In this document: one piece after another, positions 8,675 to 17,081 of the stretch
Layout of the letters: every line of letters starts with the position of its first letter
How positions within the stretch are numbered: position 1 is the first letter of the stretch
Source: Synechococcus sp. CCY 0621
GTDB lineage: Bacteria; Cyanobacteriota; Cyanobacteriia; PCC-6307; Cyanobiaceae
Length of the DNA stretch: 64,000 nucleotides
Direction of reading: 5' to 3'
NCBI RefSeq assembly: GCF_019038465.1
Contig: NZ_JAFKRH010000030.1
Location: forward strand, 41,260-105,259
The notes under the pieces: generated by a model
Database searches by the model: none
What the model saw: the letters and a program-made list of their open reading frames with translations, nothing else
What the model was told of the DNA's origin: nothing
Made by a program: the position numbers and the translations under genes

Positions 8675-10591
8675 ATGACCCTGCTCCTCGCCCAGACGGC
8701 CTGGCTGGTTCCGCTGTATCCGCTGTTGGCGTCCCTGCTGTCGCTTCTGTGGTCTCCGGGGCTGATCTCGCGCACGGGTCCACGCCCCTGCGGCTATCTC
8801 AACCTCAGCCTGGTGAGCGTGGCGTTCGTCCATAGCGCCGCCGCCCTGATGGCCCTCCATTCCAATTCCGCCGCCGGTGCCGCTGCCCTCTACAAGCCCC
8901 TCACCTTCGGCTGGACCTGGCTGGAGACCGCCGGGCTGAAGGTGGGCTTCGACGGCCTGATCACCGAGCCGGCCCTGATCGCGATGACGGTGATCACCGG
9001 CCTGCATGTGCTGGTGCAGATCTATTCCATCGGCTATCTGGAAATGGACTGGGGCTGGCCCCGCTTCTTCGGTTCCCTGAGCTTCTTCGAGGCTGGTCTG
9101 TGCGCCCTGGTGCTCACGGATTCGCTGTTCTTCAGCTATGTGATCCTCGAACTGCTCACCCTCGGCACCTACCTGATCGTGGGCACCTGGTACAACCAGC
9201 CCCTGGTTGTGAAGGGCGCCAGGGATGCCTTCCTCACCAAGCGGATCGGCGACCTGATCCTGCTGGCGGGCCTGATCGCCCTGCTGCCGATCACCGGCAC
9301 CTGGAACTTCCACGGGCTGCAGGCCTGGGCCGCCGATCAGGTCAACAACGGCAACCCCCTTCCCCAGGTTCTGCCGTTGATCCTGCTGGCCTTGATCGCC
9401 GGGCCGATGGGCAAGTGCGCCCAGATCCCCCTGCACCTGTGGCTCGATGAGGCCATGGAGAGCCCCTTGCCCTCCACCGTGCTCCGGAACTCGGTGGTGG
9501 TGGTGGGCGGCGCCTGGGTGCTGCTGCGGCTCGAGCCCCTGATCGAACTGAGCCCCCTGGTGCAGACCGTGCTCGTGATCGTGGGCGGAACCACTGCGCT
9601 GGTGGCCTCCCTGATCGCCCTCGCCCAGATCGATGTCAAACGCGCCCTCTCCTTCCTGGTGAGCAGCTGGCTCGGCCTGCTGTTCGTGGCGGTGGGTCTG
9701 GGCGGCATCAGCGTGGCCGATCACCTGATGCTGGTGTATCCCCTGCCGATGGCGCTGATGTTGATGGTGATCGGCGCCATCGTGATCACCAACGTCACCC
9801 AGGACCTCACCCAGCTGGGGGGCCTGTGGAGCAAGCGTCCGCTGATGGGCCTGGCCTTCCTCACAGGCGCCGCCGGCCTGATGGCCTTGCCGCCGTTCGG
9901 TGGCTTCGCCGCCCTGCGCGAGCTCATGGAGCTGACGGCCGAGAGCTCCCATCCGGTGTTGCTCGGTTGCCTGGTGCTGTTCACCAATGCCCTGATCAGC
10001 GCCGGCCTGATCCGGGTGTTCGGACTGATCTGGGGCGGGCGTCCGTCGGTGTTCACCACCCGCTCCGCGGAGGTGCTGTGGCTGATGGCCCTGCCCACCT
10101 TCGTGCTCATGGGTCTGGTGCTGCACCTGCCGCAGCTGATGGTGATCAACGGCGTCTTCGCCCTGTCCCCCCTTCCGGGCTGGGGTCCGCTGGCGGTGCC
10201 TCTTCTGATCTCAACCCTCGTGGGCGTCGGCCTCTCGGCGGCCTTTTACCTGCGGCCCCACCCCCTGGCCCATCTGCCCGCCGCCCTCGGCGGCCTGCAG
10301 GACTGGCTGGCCCACGACATGCAGACCGAGCGCTTCTACCACCGCACCGTGGTGTGGCTGGTGGTGGCCCTGGCCCGGCTCAGCGCCTGGTCGGATGACC
10401 GGCTGATCGAGGGCTTCAGTGGTGCCTCCGGCAGTGCCGCCCTCGAGGGTGCACGCCGTCTCAGCTTCACCACCTCAGGCCGCACCCAGGCCTATGCCCT
10501 CACCCTCGTTCTCGGGGTGCTGCTGATGGCCGCCTGGCTGCTGGCCTCCGCCCCTTCCGTTCCGTCCGAACTCATTCGCCCGTTCCGCTGA
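8675..10591 (+). CDS. ndhF3: NDH-1 CO2-uptake complex subunit NdhF (NdhF3/NdhF4 type)
   Basis: A 638-residue, highly hydrophobic protein of the proton-pumping Nqo12/NuoL family. It includes the conserved core GPMGKCAQIPLHLWLDEAMESP and a KRALSFLVSSWLG segment. The start is the ATG at 8675 (MTLLLAQTAWLVPLYP); an earlier GTG at 8627 adds a non-hydrophobic leader and is less likely. Its stop overlaps the next ATG by one base (TGATG). The gene order F-D-hydration protein-fasciclin matches the inducible NDH-1MS operon (ndhF3-ndhD3-cupA-cupS) described in Synechocystis; the constitutive NdhF4 type is the alternative. It acts in the thylakoid membrane, coupling electron transport to CO2 hydration. 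Confidence 0.85.
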   Translation: MTLLLAQTAWLVPLYPLLASLLSLLWSPGLISRTGPRPCGYLNLSLVSVAFVHSAAALMALHSNSAAGAAALYKPLTFGWTWLETAGLKVGFDGLITEPALIAMTVITGLHVLVQIYSIGYLEMDWGWPRFFGSLSFFEAGLCALVLTDSLFFSYVILELLTLGTYLIVGTWYNQPLVVKGARDAFLTKRIGDLILLAGLIALLPITGTWNFHGLQAWAADQVNNGNPLPQVLPLILLALIAGPMGKCAQIPLHLWLDEAMESPLPSTVLRNSVVVVGGAWVLLRLEPLIELSPLVQTVLVIVGGTTALVASLIALAQIDVKRALSFLVSSWLGLLFVAVGLGGISVADHLMLVYPLPMALMLMVIGAIVITNVTQDLTQLGGLWSKRPLMGLAFLTGAAGLMALPPFGGFAALRELMELTAESSHPVLLGCLVLFTNALISAGLIRVFGLIWGGRPSVFTTRSAEVLWLMALPTFVLMGLVLHLPQLMVINGVFALSPLPGWGPLAVPLLISTLVGVGLSAAFYLRPHPLAHLPAALGGLQDWLAHDMQTERFYHRTVVWLVVALARLSAWSDDRLIEGFSGASGSAALEGARRLSFTTSGRTQAYALTLVLGVLLMAAWLLASAPSVPSELIRPFR

Positions 10592-12147
10592 TGGGATCGT
10601 CCTCGCTCCTGCTTCTCCTGGCCGCACCCCTGGCCGGCACCCTGCTGCTGCCCCTGCTGCCGGCAACCGTTCCTTCCGTTCGGGTCCGTGGCATCGCGGC
10701 CCTGTTCGGCGCCCTTCAGCTGCTGGTGGGCCTGCTCTGTTGGCAGCACCCCCCCGCCGACCTGCAGCTGTCCTGGCTGCCGAAACTCGGGCTCAGGCTC
10801 GATCTCGGTCTGGATGGCCTCTCGCTGCCGCTGGTGCTGCTCACCGCGCTGATCACCTCTCATTCGATCCTCTCGGCAGCGGCTGACCAGTCCCGGCCGC
10901 GGCTGTTCTTCTCGCTGATGCTGGCCACCAACCTGGGTGTCGTCGCGGGTTTGCTGGCCCGCAACGCCCTGCTGTTCCTCCTGGCCTTCGAGCTGGTGTT
11001 GATCCCGATCACCCTGCTGGTGGCGGTCTGGGGGGGCGAGAAACGGGCCGGTGCCGCGGTGCGTTTCCTGCTCTACAGCGCCGTCTCCGGCCTGGCCCTG
11101 CTGGCGGCCGTGCTGGCCTTCGCCTGGTTCAATCCCGCCGGTCCGCTCTTCGCCTTCGAGGATCTTCGCCAGGCCCAGTTCTCCCCCACGGCCCAACGCT
11201 GGATCCTGGCCTTGCTGCTGCTTTCCTTCGGCCTGAAGCTTCCCGTCTTTCCCCTGCACGGCTGGCAGCCCTTCACCTACGGCCAGGCCCCCACCCCTGT
11301 GGTGATGCTGCTGGCTGGCTCCGTCTCCAAGCTGGGCGCCTACGGCCTGCTGCGTTTCGGCGTGGGCTTCCTCCCGGACACCTGGGCCGCCTGGTCGCCC
11401 TGGATCGCCGCCGCCGGCGCCATCAGCGCGGTGTACGGGGCGCTCAACGCCATCGCCCAGAGCGACATCCGCCGCCTGATGGCCTACAGCTCCCTCGGCC
11501 ACATGGGCCTCCTGGTGCTGGGGCTCTCCGCCGCCACCCCCCTCAGCCTGCAGGGCGCGGTGGCCCAGATGCTCGCCCACGGCATGATCGTGGCCCTGCT
11601 GTTCGCCTGCGTGGGGCTGATCGAGCGCAAGACCGGCACCACCGCCATCCCGGAGCTCTCGGGCCTGATGAATCCGCTGCGCGGGCTGCCCTTCACCATG
11701 GGCATGCTGCTGCTGGCCATGATGGCGGCCGCCGGCATCCCCGGCCTGGCGGGCTTCCCGGCCGAGCTGCTGGTGTTCGAGGGCAGCTGGACCACCTTCC
11801 CCCGCGCCACCCTGGTGAGCCTGATCGCCTCGGGCTTCACCGCCGTCTACGCCATCCGCCTCTTCAACAGGGTGGGCTTCGGCCGCCTCGACAACGAGCG
11901 TGCCGACTGGAGCTCCACCTGCTGGAGCGAGCGGGCGCCGGCCATGGCCCTCACCGTTCTGGTGATCGCGGCGGGGCTCTGGCCTACGGCCCTCACGGGC
12001 TGGAGTGAGACCGAATCCACGGGTCTGGCCCTGCGCACCCAGCCGTTCCTCAGCCGGGATGCCGCCCAGCCCCTCACCCTCGCCGCCGCCGCCTCCCCCC
12101 TGGTCGCCGTCACCCTCCCTTCCGCCTCGGAGCTGCGCACGTCATGA
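10591..12147 (+). CDS. ndhD3: NDH-1 CO2-uptake complex subunit NdhD (NdhD3/NdhD4 type)
   Basis: A 518-residue antiporter-like subunit of the NuoM family with about 14 transmembrane segments. Conserved features include LLAFELVLIPITLLVAVWGG, KLPVFPLHGWQPFTYGQAPTP (usually PxHxWLPDAHxxAP; here the proton-channel region is diverged, as in the CO2-uptake paralogues), and AYSSLGHMGLLVLG. The divergence supports assignment to the CO2-uptake branch rather than to respiratory NdhD1. The start shares one base with the ndhF stop and the end overlaps the next gene by 4 nt (ATGA), indicating translational coupling. Confidence 0.85.
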   Translation: MGSSSLLLLLAAPLAGTLLLPLLPATVPSVRVRGIAALFGALQLLVGLLCWQHPPADLQLSWLPKLGLRLDLGLDGLSLPLVLLTALITSHSILSAAADQSRPRLFFSLMLATNLGVVAGLLARNALLFLLAFELVLIPITLLVAVWGGEKRAGAAVRFLLYSAVSGLALLAAVLAFAWFNPAGPLFAFEDLRQAQFSPTAQRWILALLLLSFGLKLPVFPLHGWQPFTYGQAPTPVVMLLAGSVSKLGAYGLLRFGVGFLPDTWAAWSPWIAAAGAISAVYGALNAIAQSDIRRLMAYSSLGHMGLLVLGLSAATPLSLQGAVAQMLAHGMIVALLFACVGLIERKTGTTAIPELSGLMNPLRGLPFTMGMLLLAMMAAAGIPGLAGFPAELLVFEGSWTTFPRATLVSLIASGFTAVYAIRLFNRVGFGRLDNERADWSSTCWSERAPAMALTVLVIAAGLWPTALTGWSETESTGLALRTQPFLSRDAAQPLTLAAAASPLVAVTLPSASELRTS

Positions 12148-13454
12148 CGCCCCCCACCGCCACGGCCCCCGAGCCCGTCACTGCTCCCCTGATCCCGCCC
12201 TCCACCCATCGCTATGCCGATGTGATCCACCGGCTGGAGGCCGGCGGCTCGATGCTGCCGGACACGCCGGAGAACCTGATGCAGATCATCGGCATCTACA
12301 AGGCCTATGCCGTGCCGATGGACTTCTACTGGCGCGACCTGCTCTACATCGCCGAGCAGGTGTTTCTCGATCCCCTGCCGGCCTTCAAGTACTTTCCCAG
12401 TCAGGAGTACCTCGATCTCCCCAATTCCTACGCCGGCGATCAGTCGAAGCTGCGGATCTGGCGTGGTGGTGAAAAGGCCCATCCTGAACTGCTGGAGTTC
12501 ATGGAGAAGGGCGAAACCGGCAAGATGTCGAAGCTGCTCCATCACCTCTGGCACGACCGGATCAACATGGAGTTCGCCGAGGCATGCATGGAAGCCATGC
12601 TCTGGCATCAGGGCATGGGCGGCCGCTTCTACGACTATCTCGCCAGTGAGGCTTACCGGGCCAACGCCGACCGCGCCATCAAGGCCTACTTCCGCGGCAA
12701 TCCGCTGATGCTCGGCCTCTATCGCCTGTTCCCTGAGATGTTCATGGAGCAGGTGAAGAAGATGAGCTATTACGCCAATCTCGGCCTGTTCTGGGAGGTG
12801 ATGGCGCCGGTATTCTTCGAGATGAGCGACATCTACGACGAGGGAGGTTTCAAGGGTGTTCCCGACGCCATGAACTTCCTGGTCAACGGCATCTTTGCCG
12901 TAGCGGGCCGGCCCATCTATCACCACGTTTACATCAAGGGTGAGTGTTTCGAGATCATCCCCAAGAGCGAAGGCTTCACCTGGCTCTATGAAGCGGCTCT
13001 CCCCTACGTGGAGGCAGTCTTCTATCGCACGGCGCCATTTCGCGGCACCAAGAGCTACAACGCCCAGGCCTATCAGGTGCCTGCCGATCAGGCCGACTTT
13101 CACTACGGCATCCTCTATGCCGACGTGTTCCCCGTGGGCTCGGCCGGCATCCCTCCCACCCTGCTGATGCAGGACATGCTGCATTTCCTGCCGCCCTATC
13201 TGGAGGAGCTCTACAAGCAGCACAAGCGTGGCGATGAGGACAAGCTCATCCAGCTGGGCATCACCTTCCAGCGCTCCATGTACAACGTCACCTCGGCGGT
13301 GATCCAGGCCCTGCGCTGCGCCCTGCTCTATCCGCTGGATGACACCGATCCGGAACACCTGATGGCCAACCGGCGCTTCTTCGAGGCCCAGATGGACCGC
13401 TTCCTGCGCCCCGAGGCACGCCTGCCCCAGATCCAGACCCCGGACTACCGCTAG
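12144..13454 (+). CDS. cupA: CO2 hydration protein (CupA/CupB, ChpY/ChpX family)
   Basis: A 436-residue soluble protein recognisable from PDTPENLMQIIGIYKAYA, LLHHLWHDRINMEFAEACME and the long Tyr/Phe-rich C-terminal half. The family is known only from cyanobacteria, docks on NdhF3/NdhD3 or NdhF4/NdhD4, and converts CO2 to bicarbonate on the cytoplasmic side using redox energy, as a vectorial carbonic-anhydrase-like activity. I use CupA because a fasciclin gene (CupS) follows directly. CupB/ChpX remains possible, since marine Synechococcus often carry only that type. Several histidines (for example in HHLWHDR) could ligate zinc; this is not established here. Confidence 0.85.
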   Translation: MTPPTATAPEPVTAPLIPPSTHRYADVIHRLEAGGSMLPDTPENLMQIIGIYKAYAVPMDFYWRDLLYIAEQVFLDPLPAFKYFPSQEYLDLPNSYAGDQSKLRIWRGGEKAHPELLEFMEKGETGKMSKLLHHLWHDRINMEFAEACMEAMLWHQGMGGRFYDYLASEAYRANADRAIKAYFRGNPLMLGLYRLFPEMFMEQVKKMSYYANLGLFWEVMAPVFFEMSDIYDEGGFKGVPDAMNFLVNGIFAVAGRPIYHHVYIKGECFEIIPKSEGFTWLYEAALPYVEAVFYRTAPFRGTKSYNAQAYQVPADQADFHYGILYADVFPVGSAGIPPTLLMQDMLHFLPPYLEELYKQHKRGDEDKLIQLGITFQRSMYNVTSAVIQALRCALLYPLDDTDPEHLMANRRFFEAQMDRFLRPEARLPQIQTPDYR

Positions 13455-13464
13455 GAGATCCCCC

Positions 13465-13866
13465 ATGGCCAACATCATCGAAACCGCCAAGGGTGCCGGC
13501 TGCTTCGGCACCCTGCTGACCGCCGTCGAGGTGGCCGGACTCACCGGGGCCCTCGAGAGCCCCGGCCCCTTCACCGTCTTCGCCCCCGTCGACGACGCCT
13601 TCGCCGCCCTGCCGCCTGGCACGGTCCAGACCCTGGTGGACAACGTCCCCCAGCTGGCCCGGATCCTCAAATTCCATGTGCTCTCCGGCGCCTACCGGCG
13701 GGAGCAACTGATTGAGCAGCTGGAATGGGAGAGCCTGGAGGGGGCTCCGGTGGCGATCCGCCGGGCTGAACCCTTCGAAGTCAAGAACGCCACCGTCGTC
13801 TCCGCCGACATCGTCTGCGACAACGGCATCGTGCATGTGATCGACCGGGTGATCCTGCCCGGATGA
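13465..13866 (+). CDS. cupS: Fasciclin (FAS1) domain protein, CupS-like
   Basis: A 133-residue single FAS1 domain without a signal peptide. The two FAS1 boxes are visible: GPFTVFAPVDDAFAALPPG near residues 35-53 and a C-terminal VSADIVCDNGIVHVIDRVILP. A good Shine-Dalgarno (AGGAG) lies 8 nt before the ATG, 10 nt after the hydration protein. In Synechocystis the fourth gene of the inducible NDH-1MS operon, cupS, encodes exactly such a protein and is part of the CO2-uptake complex; position and size agree. A generic FAS1 protein of unrelated role cannot be excluded. The stop overlaps the next gene's ATG (ATGA). Confidence 0.8.
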   Translation: MANIIETAKGAGCFGTLLTAVEVAGLTGALESPGPFTVFAPVDDAFAALPPGTVQTLVDNVPQLARILKFHVLSGAYRREQLIEQLEWESLEGAPVAIRRAEPFEVKNATVVSADIVCDNGIVHVIDRVILPG

Positions 13867-14912
13867 CCAGAGCGGGCCTGCTGGCACTGGCGGCACTCTT
13901 TGGCCTGATGGGCTGCGCCGCCGGCAACGAGTCCCCCGGCAGCCCCACCATGGCCAAGATCCGCGAACGGGGACGGCTGGTCTGCGCCGTCGATGGCGCG
14001 GTGCCGGGGTTCAGCACCGTGGGCCCCGGCGGCGCCTTCGTGGGCATCGACGCCGATTTCTGCCGGGCAGTGGCCGCGGCGGTGCTCGGGGATGCCACCA
14101 ACGTGGAGTTCCGGCCGGTGACGGCCGGCGAGCGCTTCGTGGCCCTCAGCAGCGGCGAGGTGGACCTGCTCTCGATCAGCTCCACCCACACCCTCAGCCG
14201 CGACGCCCCGGGCGGCAACACCCTCAGCTTCGGGCCTGTCTTCTTCTATGACGGTCAGGGGGTGATGGTGCCCAGGGCCAGTGGCATCCGCCGCCTGCGG
14301 GATCTGGACGGCAAGCCGATCTGCGTCGAGAGCGGCACCAACACCGAGCTCAACCTGGCCGATCGCATGCGGGAGCTGGGGGTCGCCTACCAGCCGCTGC
14401 GCTTCCAGTCGGGCGAGCAGGCCTACCCCGCCTACGAGCAGGGCCGCTGCGCCGCCATCACCAGCGACAGCTCCCTGCTGGCGGCCAAGCGCAGCGGCTT
14501 CAAGGATCCTGCCGCCCATGGGCTGCTCCCGGAGCTGCTGAGCAAGGAACCCAGCGCCAAGGTGACGGTGCAGGCGGATCCTGCCTGGGCTGATGCGGTG
14601 CGGTGGGTCACCCACACCCTGGTTCAGGCGGAAGAGAGCGGCCTCACCCAGGCCAACGTCGAGGCCCGTGCTGCCGCGGCCCGGCGTGACGCCAGCCAGG
14701 CCGAAGAGCGCCGCTTCCTGGGGGTGGAGGGGGATTTTGGCCGCCAGCTGGGCCTGCCGGCCGACTTCACGGTGCGGGTGGTGAAAGCGGTGGGCAACTA
14801 CGGCGAGCTGTTCGAGCGGCACCTCGGCCGCGCCACCCCCCTGGGTCTGGAGCGGGGCCTCAACCGCCTCTGGACGCGCGGCGGTCTGCACATCGCGCCC
14901 CCCTTCCGCTGA
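13863..14912 (+). CDS. Polar amino acid ABC transporter binding lipoprotein, copy 1 (AapJ/BztA/NatF family)
   Basis: A 349-residue solute-binding protein of family 3. A lipoprotein signal (LALAALFGLMGC, Cys19) precedes the mature domain, which begins at TMAKIRERGRLVCAVDG. The family phrases FVALSSGEVDLLSISSTHTLSRD and ICVESGTNTELNLADRM are present. It should capture amino acids (acidic or neutral types in related NatF/BztA systems) in the periplasm. The ATG overlaps the stop of the fasciclin gene. It differs from copy 2 in key positions, for example SISSTHT instead of SRNTTMT, so ligand preference may differ. Confidence 0.85.
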   Translation: MTRAGLLALAALFGLMGCAAGNESPGSPTMAKIRERGRLVCAVDGAVPGFSTVGPGGAFVGIDADFCRAVAAAVLGDATNVEFRPVTAGERFVALSSGEVDLLSISSTHTLSRDAPGGNTLSFGPVFFYDGQGVMVPRASGIRRLRDLDGKPICVESGTNTELNLADRMRELGVAYQPLRFQSGEQAYPAYEQGRCAAITSDSSLLAAKRSGFKDPAAHGLLPELLSKEPSAKVTVQADPAWADAVRWVTHTLVQAEESGLTQANVEARAAAARRDASQAEERRFLGVEGDFGRQLGLPADFTVRVVKAVGNYGELFERHLGRATPLGLERGLNRLWTRGGLHIAPPFR

Positions 14913-14981
14913 GGAGGTTCCGGGCGGCCTACCTGTGCCGGCCCGCACCTGCAACAATGCGGCCACCTTAAGGAAGCAAGC

Positions 14982-16043
14982 ATGCTCTGGAACCGGACCC
15001 GCTCCCTCGGGGCTTCCCTGCTGGCAGCCGGCCTGCTCGCCGGTTGTGCTGGGGATGATGGCGGAGTGCAGAGCCAGAAGCTCTCCACGATCACGGGGCG
15101 GGGCAAGCTGGTCTGCGGTGTGGAAGGCAAGCTGCCCGGCTTCAGCTTCGTGGGCCCCGACGGCAAGTACCTGGGCCTCGACGTGGACGTCTGCAAGGCG
15201 GTGGCCGCCGCGGTCCTGGGGGATCCGGCCAAGGTGGAGTACCGCGACCTGAACTCCAGCGAGCGCTTCGCGGCCCTGGCCAGCGGCGAGGTGGACCTGC
15301 TCTCGCGCAACACCACCATGACCCTGAGCCGCGATGCGGCCGGCGGCAACGGGCTCAGCTTCGCCCCCACCACCTTCTACGACGGTCAGGGCGTGCTGGT
15401 GCCCGTGGCCAGCGGCATCAAGGACCTCAAGGGCCTGGCCGGCAAACCGATCTGCGTGGAGAGCGGCACCACCACCGAGCTCAACCTGGCCGACCGGATG
15501 CGGGAGCAGAACATCCCCTACACGCCGCTGAAGTTCCAGACCAGCGACCAGACCTTCGCCGCCTACCTCGGCGACCGCTGCGTGGCCGTCACCAGTGACC
15601 GCTCCCAGCTGGCCGGCAAGCGCACCAGCTTCCCCAAACCGGACGCCCACACCCTCCTGCCGGTGGTGATGAGCAAGGAGCCCCTCACCCCCGCCACCAC
15701 CAACGGTGATCCCGCCTGGGCCGATGCGGTGCGCTGGATCGTCTATGGCCTGATGCAGGCCGAGGAGAGCGGCATCACCCAGGCCAATGTGGACGCCAAG
15801 CTGGCCGAAGCCAAGGCCAACACCAACCAGGCCGACCTGCGCCGCTTCCTGGGGGTGGAGGGTGACTTCGGCAAGCAGCTCGGCCTGCCGCCCGACTTCG
15901 TGGTCAAGGCGGTGAAGGCCGTGGGCAACTACGGCGAGATCTTTGATCGCAACGTCGGCCCTGCCTCCGCCCTCAAGCTCGACCGGGGCCTCAACCGCCA
16001 GTGGAAGGATGGCGGACTGATCTACTCGCCGCCCTTCCGTTGA
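14982..16043 (+). CDS. Polar amino acid ABC transporter binding lipoprotein, copy 2 (AapJ/BztA/NatF family)
   Basis: The 353-residue paralogue of the preceding gene. The signal ends at the lipobox LLAGC (Cys22), and the mature domain has KLVCGVEGKLPGFSFVGPDG, ASGEVDLLSRNTTMTLSRD and CVESGTTTELNLADRM. It is closer to canonical AapJ/BztA than copy 1. A 69-bp gap with an AAGGAAG Shine-Dalgarno separates it from copy 1, the only real gap in the cluster, so an internal promoter is possible. The stop shares one base with the permease start (TGATG). Confidence 0.88.
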   Translation: MLWNRTRSLGASLLAAGLLAGCAGDDGGVQSQKLSTITGRGKLVCGVEGKLPGFSFVGPDGKYLGLDVDVCKAVAAAVLGDPAKVEYRDLNSSERFAALASGEVDLLSRNTTMTLSRDAAGGNGLSFAPTTFYDGQGVLVPVASGIKDLKGLAGKPICVESGTTTELNLADRMREQNIPYTPLKFQTSDQTFAAYLGDRCVAVTSDRSQLAGKRTSFPKPDAHTLLPVVMSKEPLTPATTNGDPAWADAVRWIVYGLMQAEESGITQANVDAKLAEAKANTNQADLRRFLGVEGDFGKQLGLPPDFVVKAVKAVGNYGEIFDRNVGPASALKLDRGLNRQWKDGGLIYSPPFR

Positions 16044-17080
16044 TGGCGCCGGTCCCCCCCGCCGACCCGTCCCCATCGCCACTGTCTGCCGCGAAACTGC
16101 CTGCCCCCAAGCCGCCCTGGTGGCGCGACCGCCGCGTCGTTCCCTGGGTGGTGCAGGCCGTTGTGGGTCTGCTGGTGCTGCTGCTGATAGCCTTCCTGCT
16201 CGGCAATCTGATCCGCAACCTGACGGCGGCCGGACTGCTGCTGAGCTGGCGCTGGCTGCAGCAGCCGGCCGGCTTCGACATCTCGGAATCGGTGATTCCC
16301 TTCAATGCCCAGCTGCCTTACTGGCGCGCCCTGGCCGCCGGCTTGGTCAACACGATCCGGGCGGTGCTGGTGGGTCTGGTGGGGGCCACCCTGCTGGGCA
16401 CCCTGGTGGGTATGGCCTCCTTCAGCCACAACGGCCTGCTGCGGCGTCTAGCCAGGGTCTACGTGGAGGTGGTGCGCAACATCCCCCTGCTGCTGCAGCT
16501 GGTGTTCTGGTACTTCGTGGTGTTCCTCACCCTGCCGAACGGCCTGGCGGCGATCCAGCTCCCTGGGGTGGTGCTGGCCAAGTCGGGGCTGTACGTCGCC
16601 GGGCTGGGTGAGGGACTGCGCTGGATGGGCCCCACCCTGGTGAACGGGGTCTGGCAGGCCCCGCTCCGCCTGAGCGTCGAATTCGGCGCCCTGCTCACCG
16701 GATTGATCGTGTATTCGGGGGCCTTCATCGCCGAAGTGGTGCGGGGCGGCATCGCCGCCGTGCCGAAGGGACAGTGGGAGGCGGCCTCCTCCCTGGGCCT
16801 GAGCTGGTTCGCCACCCTGCGCCGCATCGTCCTGCCCCAGTCGCTGCGGGTGATCGTGCCGGGGCTGAACACCCAGTACATCTCCCTGGCCAAGAACTCC
16901 TCCCTGGCCGTGGCGGTGGGCTACACCGACCTTTATTCGGTGGCCGAAACCACCCTCAACCAGACCGGCCGGGCGGTGGAGGTGATCCTGGTGCTGCTGG
17001 CGGCCTACCTCACCCTCGACCTGCTGATCTCGGCTCTGATGAACGGCCTCAACCACCTTGTTCAGATCCGGGAGCGCTGA
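16043..17080 (+). CDS. natG: Amino acid ABC transporter permease 1 (NatG/BztB/AapQ-type)
   Basis: A 345-residue inner membrane permease of the HisM/GlnP type. An N-terminal hydrophobic anchor precedes the transport domain, which starts near YWRALAAGLVNTIRAVLVG, and the EAA loop reads GQWEAASSLGLSWFATLRRIVLPQ. The start is the ATG that shares a base with the preceding stop; a longer upstream frame to 16001 lies inside that gene and is rejected. It pairs with the next gene to form the membrane channel. The natG name follows the Anabaena N-II system and is by family only. Confidence 0.85.
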   Translation: MAPVPPADPSPSPLSAAKLPAPKPPWWRDRRVVPWVVQAVVGLLVLLLIAFLLGNLIRNLTAAGLLLSWRWLQQPAGFDISESVIPFNAQLPYWRALAAGLVNTIRAVLVGLVGATLLGTLVGMASFSHNGLLRRLARVYVEVVRNIPLLLQLVFWYFVVFLTLPNGLAAIQLPGVVLAKSGLYVAGLGEGLRWMGPTLVNGVWQAPLRLSVEFGALLTGLIVYSGAFIAEVVRGGIAAVPKGQWEAASSLGLSWFATLRRIVLPQSLRVIVPGLNTQYISLAKNSSLAVAVGYTDLYSVAETTLNQTGRAVEVILVLLAAYLTLDLLISALMNGLNHLVQIRER

Positions 17081-17081
17081 G

